Below, one piece after another: positions 16,319-24,470 of a DNA stretch of 32,200 nucleotides. Every line of letters begins with the position of its first letter. The stretch's first letter is position 1. Both the position numbers and the translations under genes were made by a program. The notes under the pieces are model-generated. The model saw only the letters and a program-made list of their open reading frames with translations, searched no databases and was not told the origin of the DNA. The stretch comes from Gammaproteobacteria bacterium (lineage in GTDB: Bacteria > Pseudomonadota > Gammaproteobacteria > Xanthomonadales > SZUA-36): assembly GCA_030431095.1 (NCBI GenBank), contig JAUIJU010000030.1, positions 1-32,200 on the forward strand, given 5' to 3'.

Positions 16319-16400
16319 ACCCGAGAAGCGCTGCAGCCGGCCCCGGAAGCGAGGCGCCGGCGAGGCTCGGTAAACCGCCACGATTGCACAACGGCGCTTG
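16319..16400 (+). promoter_or_regulatory. SAH riboswitch (ahcY leader)
   Basis: The spacer between metK and ahcY matches the S-adenosylhomocysteine riboswitch. P1 pairs CCGAG (16321-16325) with CTCGG (16366-16370). The conserved AGAAGCGCTGC strand follows P1, an inner hairpin pairs GCCGG (16336-16340) with CCGGC (16357-16361), and GAGGCTCGG closes P1. Downstream, AACGGCGCTT gives the pseudoknot: GCGCT (16394-16398) pairs with AGCGC (16327-16331). In known cases SAH binding turns expression on, which fits the job of AhcY in removing SAH. The ahcY ribosome site (GGAG near 16412) starts about a dozen bases after the pseudoknot, so control of translation is possible. The loop of the inner hairpin is GC-rich and variable, as in the family. 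Confidence 0.88.
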
Positions 16401-16424
16401 GCAACAAACGACGGAGAAATTGAC

Positions 16425-17855
<1,431 letters not shown>

Positions 17856-17928
17856 GGGCGGTTGGTTTGTGATGTTCGGGGAGGGGAAGACGACACCCGG
17901 TAGACGTAATTTGACCCGAACCATCCCG

Positions 17929-18768
17929 ATGGCCACCCACCCCCCCGTCTCCTTCGAGTTCTTCCCCCCGCGCGACGACGAGCAGCGGCTCACGCTGCGC
18001 TCGACCTGGCAGAAGCTGGCGCGGGTGGCGCCGCGCTACCTGACGGTGACCTTCGGGGCCGGGGGCTCCACGCAGGAGGCGACGCAGCGCACGGTGCGTG
18101 AGCTGATCGATCTGTCCGGCGTGCCGGTGGCGGCGCACATCTCCTGCATGGCGCCGGGGCGCGAGGTGCTGGACGGACTGCTGGACGAGTACCGCGCCTC
18201 GGGCGTCAGCCGGCTGGTGGTGCTGCGCGGCGACGCGCCGGAAACCTTCGACTTCGAGCCGCCGTTCCGCTACGCCAGCGAACTGGTGCGCCACGTGCGC
18301 GAACGCCATGGTGATTTTTTTCACATCGAGGTGGGCTGTTACCCGGAGGTCCATCCCGAGTCCGACAGCATGGACTCGGAGATCCGCTGGTTCCGGGAAA
18401 AGGTCAACGCCGGCGCCGACGGCGCCATCACCCAGTATTTTTTCGACGCCGAGGCCTATTTCCGCTTCGTGGAACGCTGTGGCGCGGCCGGCGTGGACAT
18501 CCCACTGATCCCGGGCATCATGCCCATCACCAACTACACCCAGCTGGCGCGCTTTTCGAAACGCTGTGGCGCCCGCATCCCGCCGGCCCTGGCCGAGCGA
18601 CTCGAATCCTTCGGCGACGACGGCGCGGCGATCCGCGAATACGGCCTGGACGTGGTTTCGGAGCTGTGTCGGCGCCTGCTCGACGGCGGCGCGCCGGGGC
18701 TGCACTTTTACACCCTGAACCGGGCGAATGCGACCTTGCGGATCTGGCAGCGGTTGGTGGGGGGGTAG
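17929..18768 (+). CDS. metF: 5,10-methylenetetrahydrofolate reductase
   Basis: Reduces methylene-THF to methyl-THF, the methyl donor for methionine synthase. The 279-residue protein begins VSFEFFPPRDDE, the normal MetF start with the catalytic Glu, followed by LTVTFGAGGSTQEAT, the VAAHISCMA strand, VVLRGDAP, EVGCYPEVHPES, KVNAGADGAITQYFFD and IPLIPGIMPI. These make the FAD/folate barrel. I chose the ATG at 17929 because the family starts just there. In-frame upstream starts (for example 17872) would add unrelated residues. The ribosome site is poor. It lies 73 bp after ahcY and ends at the repeat cassette. Confidence 0.94.
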   Translation: MATHPPVSFEFFPPRDDEQRLTLRSTWQKLARVAPRYLTVTFGAGGSTQEATQRTVRELIDLSGVPVAAHISCMAPGREVLDGLLDEYRASGVSRLVVLRGDAPETFDFEPPFRYASELVRHVRERHGDFFHIEVGCYPEVHPESDSMDSEIRWFREKVNAGADGAITQYFFDAEAYFRFVERCGAAGVDIPLIPGIMPITNYTQLARFSKRCGARIPPALAERLESFGDDGAAIREYGLDVVSELCRRLLDGGAPGLHFYTLNRANATLRIWQRLVGG

Positions 18769-18773
18769 TAGAG

Positions 18774-18824
18774 GTGAGACGTAAGAAGTGAGACGTAAGA
18801 AGTGAGACGTAAGAAGTGAGACGT
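18774..18824 (+). repeat. Tandem 14-bp repeat after metF
   Basis: The unit GTGAGACGTAAGAA occurs three times without spacers (18774-18787, 18788-18801, 18802-18815), followed by a partial fourth copy GTGAGACGT. The array begins five bases after the metF stop. It forms the outer left arm of the larger inverted structure. Confidence 0.95.
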
Positions 18825-19026
18825 GGGCTTTTGGGGGCGTTTCTGGAGAGGGTAGGAGGTAGGCGGTAGGCGGGAGCTGGGTTTCGGCGACGTTACCAGG
18901 CTTTTCCCGGTCACACGGGCCTGCGGTTGCCGGTTCGCCTCGGAACGACAGCCCGCACCCATGCCCAGCTCCCGCCTACCGCCTACCCTCACTCCTGGTC
19001 ACCACGTCTCACTTCTTACGTCTCAC
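18774..19026. repeat. Nested inverted-repeat cassette between metF and the peptidase gene
   Basis: This accounts for most of the 281-base non-coding gap between the convergent genes. The outer arms are 23 bp and perfect (18802-18824 with 19004-19026, the latter being the reverse complement of the GTGAGACGTAAGAA array). The inner arms are 24 bp and perfect (18858-18881 with 18964-18987) and are themselves built of a GGTAGGC heptamer repeated in tandem. A central loop of 82 bases (18882-18963) remains. Open frames across it are repeat-derived and not credible genes. It could act as a two-way terminator, a mobile palindromic element or a recombination-prone site. Confidence 0.85.
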
Positions 19027-19049
19027 CTCTCACTTCTCACCCCTCACCC

Positions 19050-20060
19050 CTAATCCACCACCCCCCCTTCCTCCCCGTAGATCCCCACAAACACCCCCCC
19101 ATCCACGCCCACCGACGCCCGGTACATGCCCGCCGTGTTGAACGGCATGGCGATGTTGCCCTCCGGGTCCATGGCGATCACGCCGCCGGCGCCGCCGGCC
19201 TCGACCAGCACGTGGTTGATGACGGTGTCGGCGGCATCGGCGAGCGCTGCGCCGGCGGCGACCCGCGCGCAGATGTCGTAGGCGACCACCCAGCGGATGA
19301 AGTACTCGCCGTGGCCGGTGGCGCTGACCGCGCAGGAGGCGTTGTCGGCGAAGGTGCCGGCGCCGATGATCGGCGAGTCGCCCACGCGCCCGAAGCGCTT
19401 GTTGGTCATGCCGCCGGTGGAGGTGCCGGCGGCCAGGTTGCCGTCCCGGTCCAGGGCCACGGCGCCGACGGTGGAGAAAAAGTCGGCGGCGCCAGACCGG
19501 CCGGCGGTTTCCCGTTCCCTGGCGTCCTGTAGTTGCTGCCAGCGAAAATCGGTGTGGAAATACCCGGGGTCGATCAGCGCCATGCCTTGCTCGGCGGCGA
19601 AACGCTCGGCGCCTTCACCGGAGAGCATCACGTGCGGCGAATGCTGCATCACGGCGATGGCCAGGTCGATGGGGTTGCGTACGCGGCGTACCGAGGAGAC
19701 CGCGCCGGCATTGCGGTCGCGGCCACTCATGACCGAGGCGTCCAGTTCGTTCACGCCGTCGGCGTTGAACACGGCGCCCTTGCCGGCATTGAACAGCGGC
19801 GAGTCCTCCAGCAGATTGATGGCGGTGCGCACGGCGACCAGGCTGGATTCGCCCGCCGCCAGTCGTTGGTGGCCGGCGCGCACAGCGGCTTCCAGGGCGG
19901 CGCGGAACGCGGCCTCGCGCGCGGCGTCCATGTCCTCCCGGCGAATGGTGCCCGCACCGCCGTGAATCACGATGGCCACCGGGGCGTCGCCGGAGGCGAG
20001 GGCCGGTGTCGGGACGGCGGCCAGGCTGGCCAGGGTCAGCAGGGTGATAAAGATTCGCAT
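19050..20060 (-). CDS. Isoaspartyl peptidase/L-asparaginase (Ntn hydrolase), exported
   Basis: A 336-residue member of the plant-type asparaginase family, which cleaves isoaspartyl dipeptides and asparagine. Residues 1-22 form a signal peptide (ITLLTLASLAAVPTPALAS), so it should be periplasmic. IVIHGGAGTIRRE (30-42) is the usual N-terminus of the mature enzyme. LFNAGKGAVFNADG and ELDASVMSG are family motifs. The precursor self-cleaves before a Thr, here T197 in STVGAVALDRDGNLAAGTST; the preceding residue is Ser rather than the usual Gly. GRVGDSPIIGAGTFADN and SATGHGE follow in the beta subunit. GGGAG lies eight bases before the ATG. It is convergent with metF. Confidence 0.92.
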   Translation of the reverse strand: MRIFITLLTLASLAAVPTPALASGDAPVAIVIHGGAGTIRREDMDAAREAAFRAALEAAVRAGHQRLAAGESSLVAVRTAINLLEDSPLFNAGKGAVFNADGVNELDASVMSGRDRNAGAVSSVRRVRNPIDLAIAVMQHSPHVMLSGEGAERFAAEQGMALIDPGYFHTDFRWQQLQDARERETAGRSGAADFFSTVGAVALDRDGNLAAGTSTGGMTNKRFGRVGDSPIIGAGTFADNASCAVSATGHGEYFIRWVVAYDICARVAAGAALADAADTVINHVLVEAGGAGGVIAMDPEGNIAMPFNTAGMYRASVGVDGGVFVGIYGEEGGVVD

Positions 20061-20184
20061 GGTCGCGGCTCCCGTTGATTTGCCCGCATGTTAGGGCCTG
20101 TGATGACGATTGGGTAGCGGTGCGGTGCGCCGCCGTTGGTATGCTAGGCGGACGCACCAACGCCTGCCTGCGGAGGCAATGCAC

Positions 20185-20574
20185 ATGACGTTCCCGGTCA
20201 CGACCCTGTATGCGGCCGTCCTCGGCCTGTTGCTCATCGTATTGTCCGACCTGGTCACCCGCTCCCGTCGACGATCGAGGGTGAGCATTGGCCATGGCGA
20301 CGATCCCCTGCTCGAGCGCACCATGCGCGCCCACGGCAACTTCGTGGAGTACGTCCCGTTGGGGCTGATCCTGCTGTTGCTGATCGAGGTCAAGCACCCC
20401 GATCCCTGGGTCGTGCACCTGTTCGGCCTGATGCTGTTGCTGGGCCGCCTGCTGCACGCCTACGGAATGATCCGCCCGGATGGTGCGGTCTCCGGTCGCT
20501 ATTGGGGAACGGCGCTAACCTGGCTGATGATTCTCAGCGCGTCGCTGGCGAACCTGTGGCTGATGGCAAAATAG
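20185..20574 (+). CDS. MAPEG-family membrane protein
   Basis: A 129-residue protein with about four transmembrane helices: TLYAAVLGLLLIVLSDLV, YVPLGLILLLLIEV, VHLFGLMLLLGRLLHAYG and LTWLMILSASLANLWLM. The signature between helices 1 and 2, with LERTMRAHGNFVEYVPLGL, and the GRLLHAYGM segment are typical of MAPEG proteins (glutathione- and eicosanoid-related enzymes and their bacterial relatives). The bacterial substrate is unknown. The ATG at 20185 is favoured by GGAGG eight bases upstream; the ATG at 20179 is too close to it. The 3' end overlaps the Nudix gene by 41 bases in the opposite direction. Confidence 0.85.
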   Translation: MTFPVTTLYAAVLGLLLIVLSDLVTRSRRRSRVSIGHGDDPLLERTMRAHGNFVEYVPLGLILLLLIEVKHPDPWVVHLFGLMLLLGRLLHAYGMIRPDGAVSGRYWGTALTWLMILSASLANLWLMAK

Positions 20575-21121
20575 CGTCCAGCGAGTCGCGGCGTTCCAGC
20601 CAGTACAGCGCGGCGTAGATCTTGGGGTCGAACTCGCGGCCGCTCTGCAGCTGTTGCGCCAGCCAGCCGTCGACCCGGTCGAGCGCGATGGTGTGGACGA
20701 CGATGTCTTCCGAGTCGTCACCCCCGCCCGGGCCTTCGCGAACCGCGTCGGCGGCCAGGTACAGGGTCAGGACCTCGTCGGTCAGCCCGGCGGAACTGGG
20801 GCAGCGCGCCAGCTCCTTCCACTGGTCCGAGCGGTAGCCGGTTTCTTCCCAGAGCTCTCGTTCCGCGGCGCTCAGCAACGATTCTCCGGGGTCGTCGGTG
20901 TCGCCGACCAACCCGGCCGGCAGTTCGATGACCGGCGCCTGCACCGGTATGCGGTGCTGTTCGACCAGCACGATTTCCGCCGCCGGCGTCACCGCCACGA
21001 TGACCACCACGCCGGTGGCGTTGGTGCGCGTGGCGAATTCCCAGCCCGTGCGCTCGTCGATGCCGAGGTAACGGCCGCGAAACCGGTGCTGAACTTCCCG
21101 GGTGTCCGATTTTCGATTCAT
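20534..21121 (-). CDS. Nudix hydrolase, ADP-ribose pyrophosphatase-like
   Basis: A 195-residue protein. The Nudix region reads IELPAGLVGDTDDPGES then AAERELWEETGY (about residues 85-115), with the catalytic REL-x-EE-x-G core intact and a short insertion in the glycine-rich part. PSSAGLTDEVLTLYLA afterwards is typical of ADP-ribose and nucleotide-sugar pyrophosphatases. I chose the ATG at 21121; the frame runs on upstream to 21211 but overlaps the promoter region. There is no Shine-Dalgarno sequence; instead TATAAT lies six bases before the ATG. It overlaps the MAPEG gene tail to tail. Confidence 0.88.
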   Translation of the reverse strand: MNRKSDTREVQHRFRGRYLGIDERTGWEFATRTNATGVVVIVAVTPAAEIVLVEQHRIPVQAPVIELPAGLVGDTDDPGESLLSAAERELWEETGYRSDQWKELARCPSSAGLTDEVLTLYLAADAVREGPGGGDDSEDIVVHTIALDRVDGWLAQQLQSGREFDPKIYAALYWLERRDSLDAILPSATGSPATR

Positions 21122-21127
21122 GGGCGG

Positions 21128-21133
21128 ATTATA
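21128..21133 (-). promoter_or_regulatory. Consensus -10 box of a possible leaderless Nudix transcript
   Basis: The minus strand reads TATAAT, six bases CCGCCC, then ATG. The perfect -10 with this spacing would put the start of transcription at the start codon. No ribosome site and no clear -35 box are present. Confidence 0.45.
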
Positions 21134-21254
21134 GGGCCCGACCGGCCGGTAAGGCCCGGTGAACATTGAATTTGCATCGGCCGGGAACCATATGGGCTGT
21201 TGTCGTTCCAAGAACCCTCACTCGACGTGCCCCATGGCCATGGAGCCCATAACA

Positions 21255-22679
21255 ATGAAACCCGTATTCCTTTTCGCGGCCGCCACCCTGGCCGCGCTGA
21301 TCGCCATGCCCGGAGCCGCTCCGGCCCAGGAAGAAGCCGCCACCAACAGTCCCGCTCCGCCCGTCCGCCAGGCCGGGGAAGCCCGCGCGGTGAGCGTGCC
21401 CCAGTTGCGCCAGATCGCCAATGCCGCGTACGGCAAGCAGGACTGGCCCGCGTTTCGCGAGGCGGTGCAGGCGCTGCACCAGCTGCGGCCCTGGAATGCC
21501 GACTACATGTCCCTGCTGGTCGTTGCCCATGCCCTGAACCATGACAAGGCGGCGGCCTACGAAATGATGCTCACCATGCAGCGCCAGGGCCTGTCTCACG
21601 ACTTCAACGCCACGGACGACACCCTGTTCCTGCGCGGCACCGAGGCCTACGAGTACATCAACGACCTGATGGTGCGCGCCGGCGAACCGGCGGGTGAAGC
21701 CACGCTGAAGTTCGAGCTCCCCGCCGATCTGCTGCTGCCCACGGCCATCGAGTGGGACGCCACCCGCGAGGCCTACCTGGTGTCCAGCGCCCGGGACGGC
21801 TCGGTGGTCCAGGTCAGCCGGGACGGCGAGGCCCAGGTGTTGCTCAGCGCCAACGAGGACAACGGCTTGTGGGGGATCTTCGGCATGACCGTCGACGCCG
21901 CCAACAATCGGTTGTGGCTCAGCAGCGCCGCCAGCGTCAATTTCGAAGGGTACGACGAGGAAGACAGCGGTCGCTCCGCCCTGTTCGAGTTCGAGCTCGA
22001 CAGCCTGGACCTGGTCAAGTCCTACCCCGTGGCCGAAGACGGCAAACCGCATCGCCTGGGCGACCTGGTGGTCACGGCCAGTGGCGACGTGTACACCGTG
22101 GACACGGTGTTGCCCATCATTTACCGCCTGCAGAAGGGCGCCGAGCAATTGCGTCCCTTCGTGGCTTCCTCCGACAACGTATCGCTGCGCGGGGTCACGG
22201 CCTCGGATGATGGGCGCATGCTGTACATCGCCGATTACGAGATGGGCATCATGGTGCTGGACCTGGAAGGCAAGAAGGCCATGCGCCTGACCGGTCCCGA
22301 AACGCTGAATTTCGGCGGCATCGAGGACCTGGCCTTCTGGCAGAACCACCTGGTGGTGATCCAGAACGGCAACGAGCCACAACGGATCATGCGCCTGCAG
22401 CTGGCCGAGGACCGGACGTCCGTCGAGAAGGTCGCACCCCTGGCCATCGCGCAGCCGTTCTTCGCCTACCCGAACTACGGCACGGTGGTGGGCGACGAGC
22501 TGGTGTTCCTGGCCAACAGCCATTGGGTTCGCAAACAGGGTGAGCCGGAACCGGTGCGCGTGGCCACCACGGGCATCGCCAGCGCCCCCGATCTGGAGGC
22601 GCCTGACGTCGAAAAGTTCTGGGACGAGTACTACAAATCCCAGGGCATCGAACGGCCCCGGGAACAGCAGGAACCCTGA
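21255..22679 (+). CDS. Secreted beta-propeller-like protein of unknown function
   Basis: A 474-residue protein with a signal peptide (KPVFLFAAATLAALIAMPGAAPAQ), so it should be exported. An N-terminal helical part (about residues 40-130, with LRQIANAAYGKQDWPAFREA and YMSLLVVAHALN) looks like a short TPR-type region. The rest is repeated strand-rich sequence such as AIEWDATREAYLVSSARDGS, GIFGMTVDAANNRLWLSS, HRLGDLVVTASGDVYTVD and SLRGVTASDDGRMLYIADYE, the pattern of an SMP-30/NHL-like beta-propeller. No catalytic residues can be assigned. I chose the ATG at 21255, where the signal peptide begins, with GGAG nine bases upstream; the frame stays open to 21159. It is divergent from the Nudix gene and convergent with the exonuclease gene. 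Confidence 0.8.
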   Translation: MKPVFLFAAATLAALIAMPGAAPAQEEAATNSPAPPVRQAGEARAVSVPQLRQIANAAYGKQDWPAFREAVQALHQLRPWNADYMSLLVVAHALNHDKAAAYEMMLTMQRQGLSHDFNATDDTLFLRGTEAYEYINDLMVRAGEPAGEATLKFELPADLLLPTAIEWDATREAYLVSSARDGSVVQVSRDGEAQVLLSANEDNGLWGIFGMTVDAANNRLWLSSAASVNFEGYDEEDSGRSALFEFELDSLDLVKSYPVAEDGKPHRLGDLVVTASGDVYTVDTVLPIIYRLQKGAEQLRPFVASSDNVSLRGVTASDDGRMLYIADYEMGIMVLDLEGKKAMRLTGPETLNFGGIEDLAFWQNHLVVIQNGNEPQRIMRLQLAEDRTSVEKVAPLAIAQPFFAYPNYGTVVGDELVFLANSHWVRKQGEPEPVRVATTGIASAPDLEAPDVEKFWDEYYKSQGIERPREQQEP

Positions 22680-22703
22680 TTCGCTGACGGCGCCGGCGCG
22701 GCC

Positions 22704-23591
22704 TCAGCCTGACTGCAGGCAGCGCTGGCGCAGCATGCCGCCGAACGACAGTTCATCGAACAGGCGGTTGAGGCGCGCGGGATCCAGATCGCGCCGCTGA
22801 ATGTCCGGGTCGGCCAGCGCCGAGGGCACCGCGCACTCGATGCCGGTCAGGCGCCGGGCCAACACCGCGGCCTCCCGGTTCGCGGCGAGCTTGGGCGCCA
22901 GGGTCTTCGCGCCGCGAAAGCTCAGGTGCTGAACTTCCTCCAGCCGGTCGTACAGGGCGTCCAGCGTGTCGAAGTGGGCCAGCAGGGCCGTGGCCGTCTT
23001 GGGTCCGACGCCCGGCACGCCCGGAATGTTGTCCACCGCGTCACCGGTCAGGGCGAGGTAGTCGGCGATCTGGCCCGGGTGCACACCATACTTGTCGAAC
23101 ACGCCCTGGGGCCCCAGTCGCGCGTTGCGCGCGAAGTCCCACCAGGTGTCGCCGTCCTGCAGCAGTTGCGCCAGGTCCTTGTCCCCGGTGACCACGTGTA
23201 TCGCGTGGCCCCGTTCCCGCCAGTGCGCGGCCAGCGTTCCGATCAGGTCATCGGCCTCGTAACGTTCATCCCCGTAACACTTGAACCCCATCGCCTCGGC
23301 CACGTCCCGCGCCCAGGCAAACTGCCGTTTCAGCGCCTCCGGCGCGGGATCCCGGTTGGCCTTGTATTGCGGGTAGATCTCGTTGCGAAAACTGGTGGTC
23401 AGCGACACGTCAAAAGCCACGCCCACGTGTGAGGGCTCAGCCTGTTCCACCAGGCTGCACAGGAAACCGGTGAAGCCGTACACCGCGTTGGTGGGGTGCC
23501 CCGCCGCGTTGAGAAATTCATCGGGCATGGAATGCCAGGCGCGAAACAGGTAGATGCTGGCGTCGACGAGGTAGACCGGGGGGGCGCTCAT
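22704..23591 (-). CDS. 5'-3' exonuclease of the PolA N-terminal/ExoIX family
   Basis: A 295-residue flap-nuclease-type protein without a polymerase part. Metal-site and helical-arch motifs are YLVDASIYLFRAWHSMP (7-23), YKANRDPAP, DERYEADDLIGTLA and VVTGDKDLAQLL. The helix-hairpin-helix DNA-binding motif is seen in LTGDAVDNIPGVPGVGPKTA. With all the acidic residues present it should be an active 5' nuclease, closer to ExoIX/Xni-type proteins than to full PolA. The ATG at 23591 has no Shine-Dalgarno sequence but has TATGAT six bases upstream. It is 43 bases downstream of the HNH gene on the same strand. Confidence 0.9.
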   Translation of the reverse strand: MSAPPVYLVDASIYLFRAWHSMPDEFLNAAGHPTNAVYGFTGFLCSLVEQAEPSHVGVAFDVSLTTSFRNEIYPQYKANRDPAPEALKRQFAWARDVAEAMGFKCYGDERYEADDLIGTLAAHWRERGHAIHVVTGDKDLAQLLQDGDTWWDFARNARLGPQGVFDKYGVHPGQIADYLALTGDAVDNIPGVPGVGPKTATALLAHFDTLDALYDRLEEVQHLSFRGAKTLAPKLAANREAAVLARRLTGIECAVPSALADPDIQRRDLDPARLNRLFDELSFGGMLRQRCLQSG

Positions 23592-23597
23592 GGGCGC

Positions 23598-23603
23598 ATC
23601 ATA
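23598..23603 (-). promoter_or_regulatory. Extended -10 box of a possible leaderless exonuclease transcript
   Basis: The minus strand reads TGCTATGAT, six bases GCGCCC, then ATG. TGn before the hexamer makes an extended -10. The spacing would start the transcript at the start codon. Confidence 0.4.
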
Positions 23604-23634
23604 GCAGCCGCTCGGCGGGATGCCGCCGGCCGGG

Positions 23635-24252
23635 TCAGTTCAGCAGTTCGCCGCCGGCCTCGACGCGCTGGCGCAGCACGCTGGTGCGGGGGAAGTGGGC
23701 CAGCAGAAACTCCATCTGGTCGGCCAGGATCTGGCGGCCCTGCAGGTAGATGTACTCGGCATGCGTGGGCGTGAAGGGAATGGCCAGCAACTGCATGCCC
23801 GACTGTTCCGGCGTGCGCCCGGCCTTGTGGTTGTTACACCGTTTGCACGCCGTGACCACGTTGGCCCAGATATCCAGGCCGCCCTGGCTGACCGGGTTGA
23901 CGTGGTCGCGACTGAGCAGGTAATTGGGGAAACGCTCGCCGCAGTACAGGCACAGGTTCTGGTCACGCCGGAACAGGGCCTTGTTGCTCAGGGGCGGTAC
24001 GTAGCCATTGGTGAACAGGTGTTTGTGGGGGTGGTGACCGGTGGTGGCGAGGATGGCGTTGACTTCGATGAGGCTTTGCAGGCCGCTGAGGGCATTGATG
24101 CCGCCGTGGATGGTGAACAGCTTGCGGCCGAGGCTGTAGCTGACCTGGTTCAGGCTGATCAGCCTGGCGGCGTCCTGGTAGCCGATCCATTCCAGGGGCA
24201 TCCCGGAGACGTCGGTGCGCAGGACCTGCATGTGGAGGTTGAACCCGCTCAT
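23635..24252 (-). CDS. HNH endonuclease domain protein
   Basis: A 205-residue protein whose C-terminal half is an HNH nuclease. Zinc-binding cysteines are seen in LCLYCGERF and in TACKRCNNHKAGRTPEQ, around the SRDHVNPVSQGGLDIWANVV core with the catalytic His in RDHV. The N-terminal half (VLRTDVSGMPLEWIGYQDAA and LISLNQVSYSLG) is a small mixed domain I cannot name; similar proteins are widespread single genes in Proteobacteria. No methylase or restriction partner is nearby, so a restriction role is not supported. I chose the ATG at 24252 because GGGGAGGA lies about eight bases upstream; the frame stays open to 24342. Confidence 0.87.
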   Translation of the reverse strand: MSGFNLHMQVLRTDVSGMPLEWIGYQDAARLISLNQVSYSLGRKLFTIHGGINALSGLQSLIEVNAILATTGHHPHKHLFTNGYVPPLSNKALFRRDQNLCLYCGERFPNYLLSRDHVNPVSQGGLDIWANVVTACKRCNNHKAGRTPEQSGMQLLAIPFTPTHAEYIYLQGRQILADQMEFLLAHFPRTSVLRQRVEAGGELLN

Positions 24253-24282
24253 CTCGCTGTCCTCCCCGTGGCGGTCTTCGCG

Positions 24283-24298
24283 GCACAAGATATTGTGC
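24283..24298. promoter_or_regulatory. 16-bp palindrome between the HNH and protease genes, candidate operator
   Basis: Arms GCACAA and TTGTGC flank the four bases GATA. The site lies in the 218-base gap between the divergent HNH gene (24252) and Deg protease gene (24471), 30 bases upstream of the HNH start and close to an AT-rich GGCTATATATCG stretch that could hold a -10 box. The protein that might bind it is unknown. The rest of the gap shows no gene. Confidence 0.35.
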
Positions 24299-24470
24299 GA
24301 ATGTGACCCTTTCATGGCTATATATCGTTTTTCAGCGCCCAAAGCAAGAAGCAGAGTTCGTGTTTGGCGCCGTGTTCTGGCCGGCGGATCGGCCCCGGCG
24401 TGCCGTGCAACTTGAAACGCCGCTACGCTGTCGGAATATCTTCAGCCGACAGTCGCGAGATGGAGATGTC

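Noticed and set aside
18774..18824. A CRISPR array.
   Set aside because: The 14-base units abut with no spacers, and there are no cas genes.
18708..18992. A 94-codon frame on the minus strand and a plus-strand frame from 18927 across the repeat cassette.
   Set aside because: Their sequences are the repeats translated (runs such as LTSYVSLLTSH), with no ribosome site.
23635..24252. A restriction-modification or phage-defence system around the HNH gene.
   Set aside because: No methylase, helicase or partner effector is present; neighbours are housekeeping genes.
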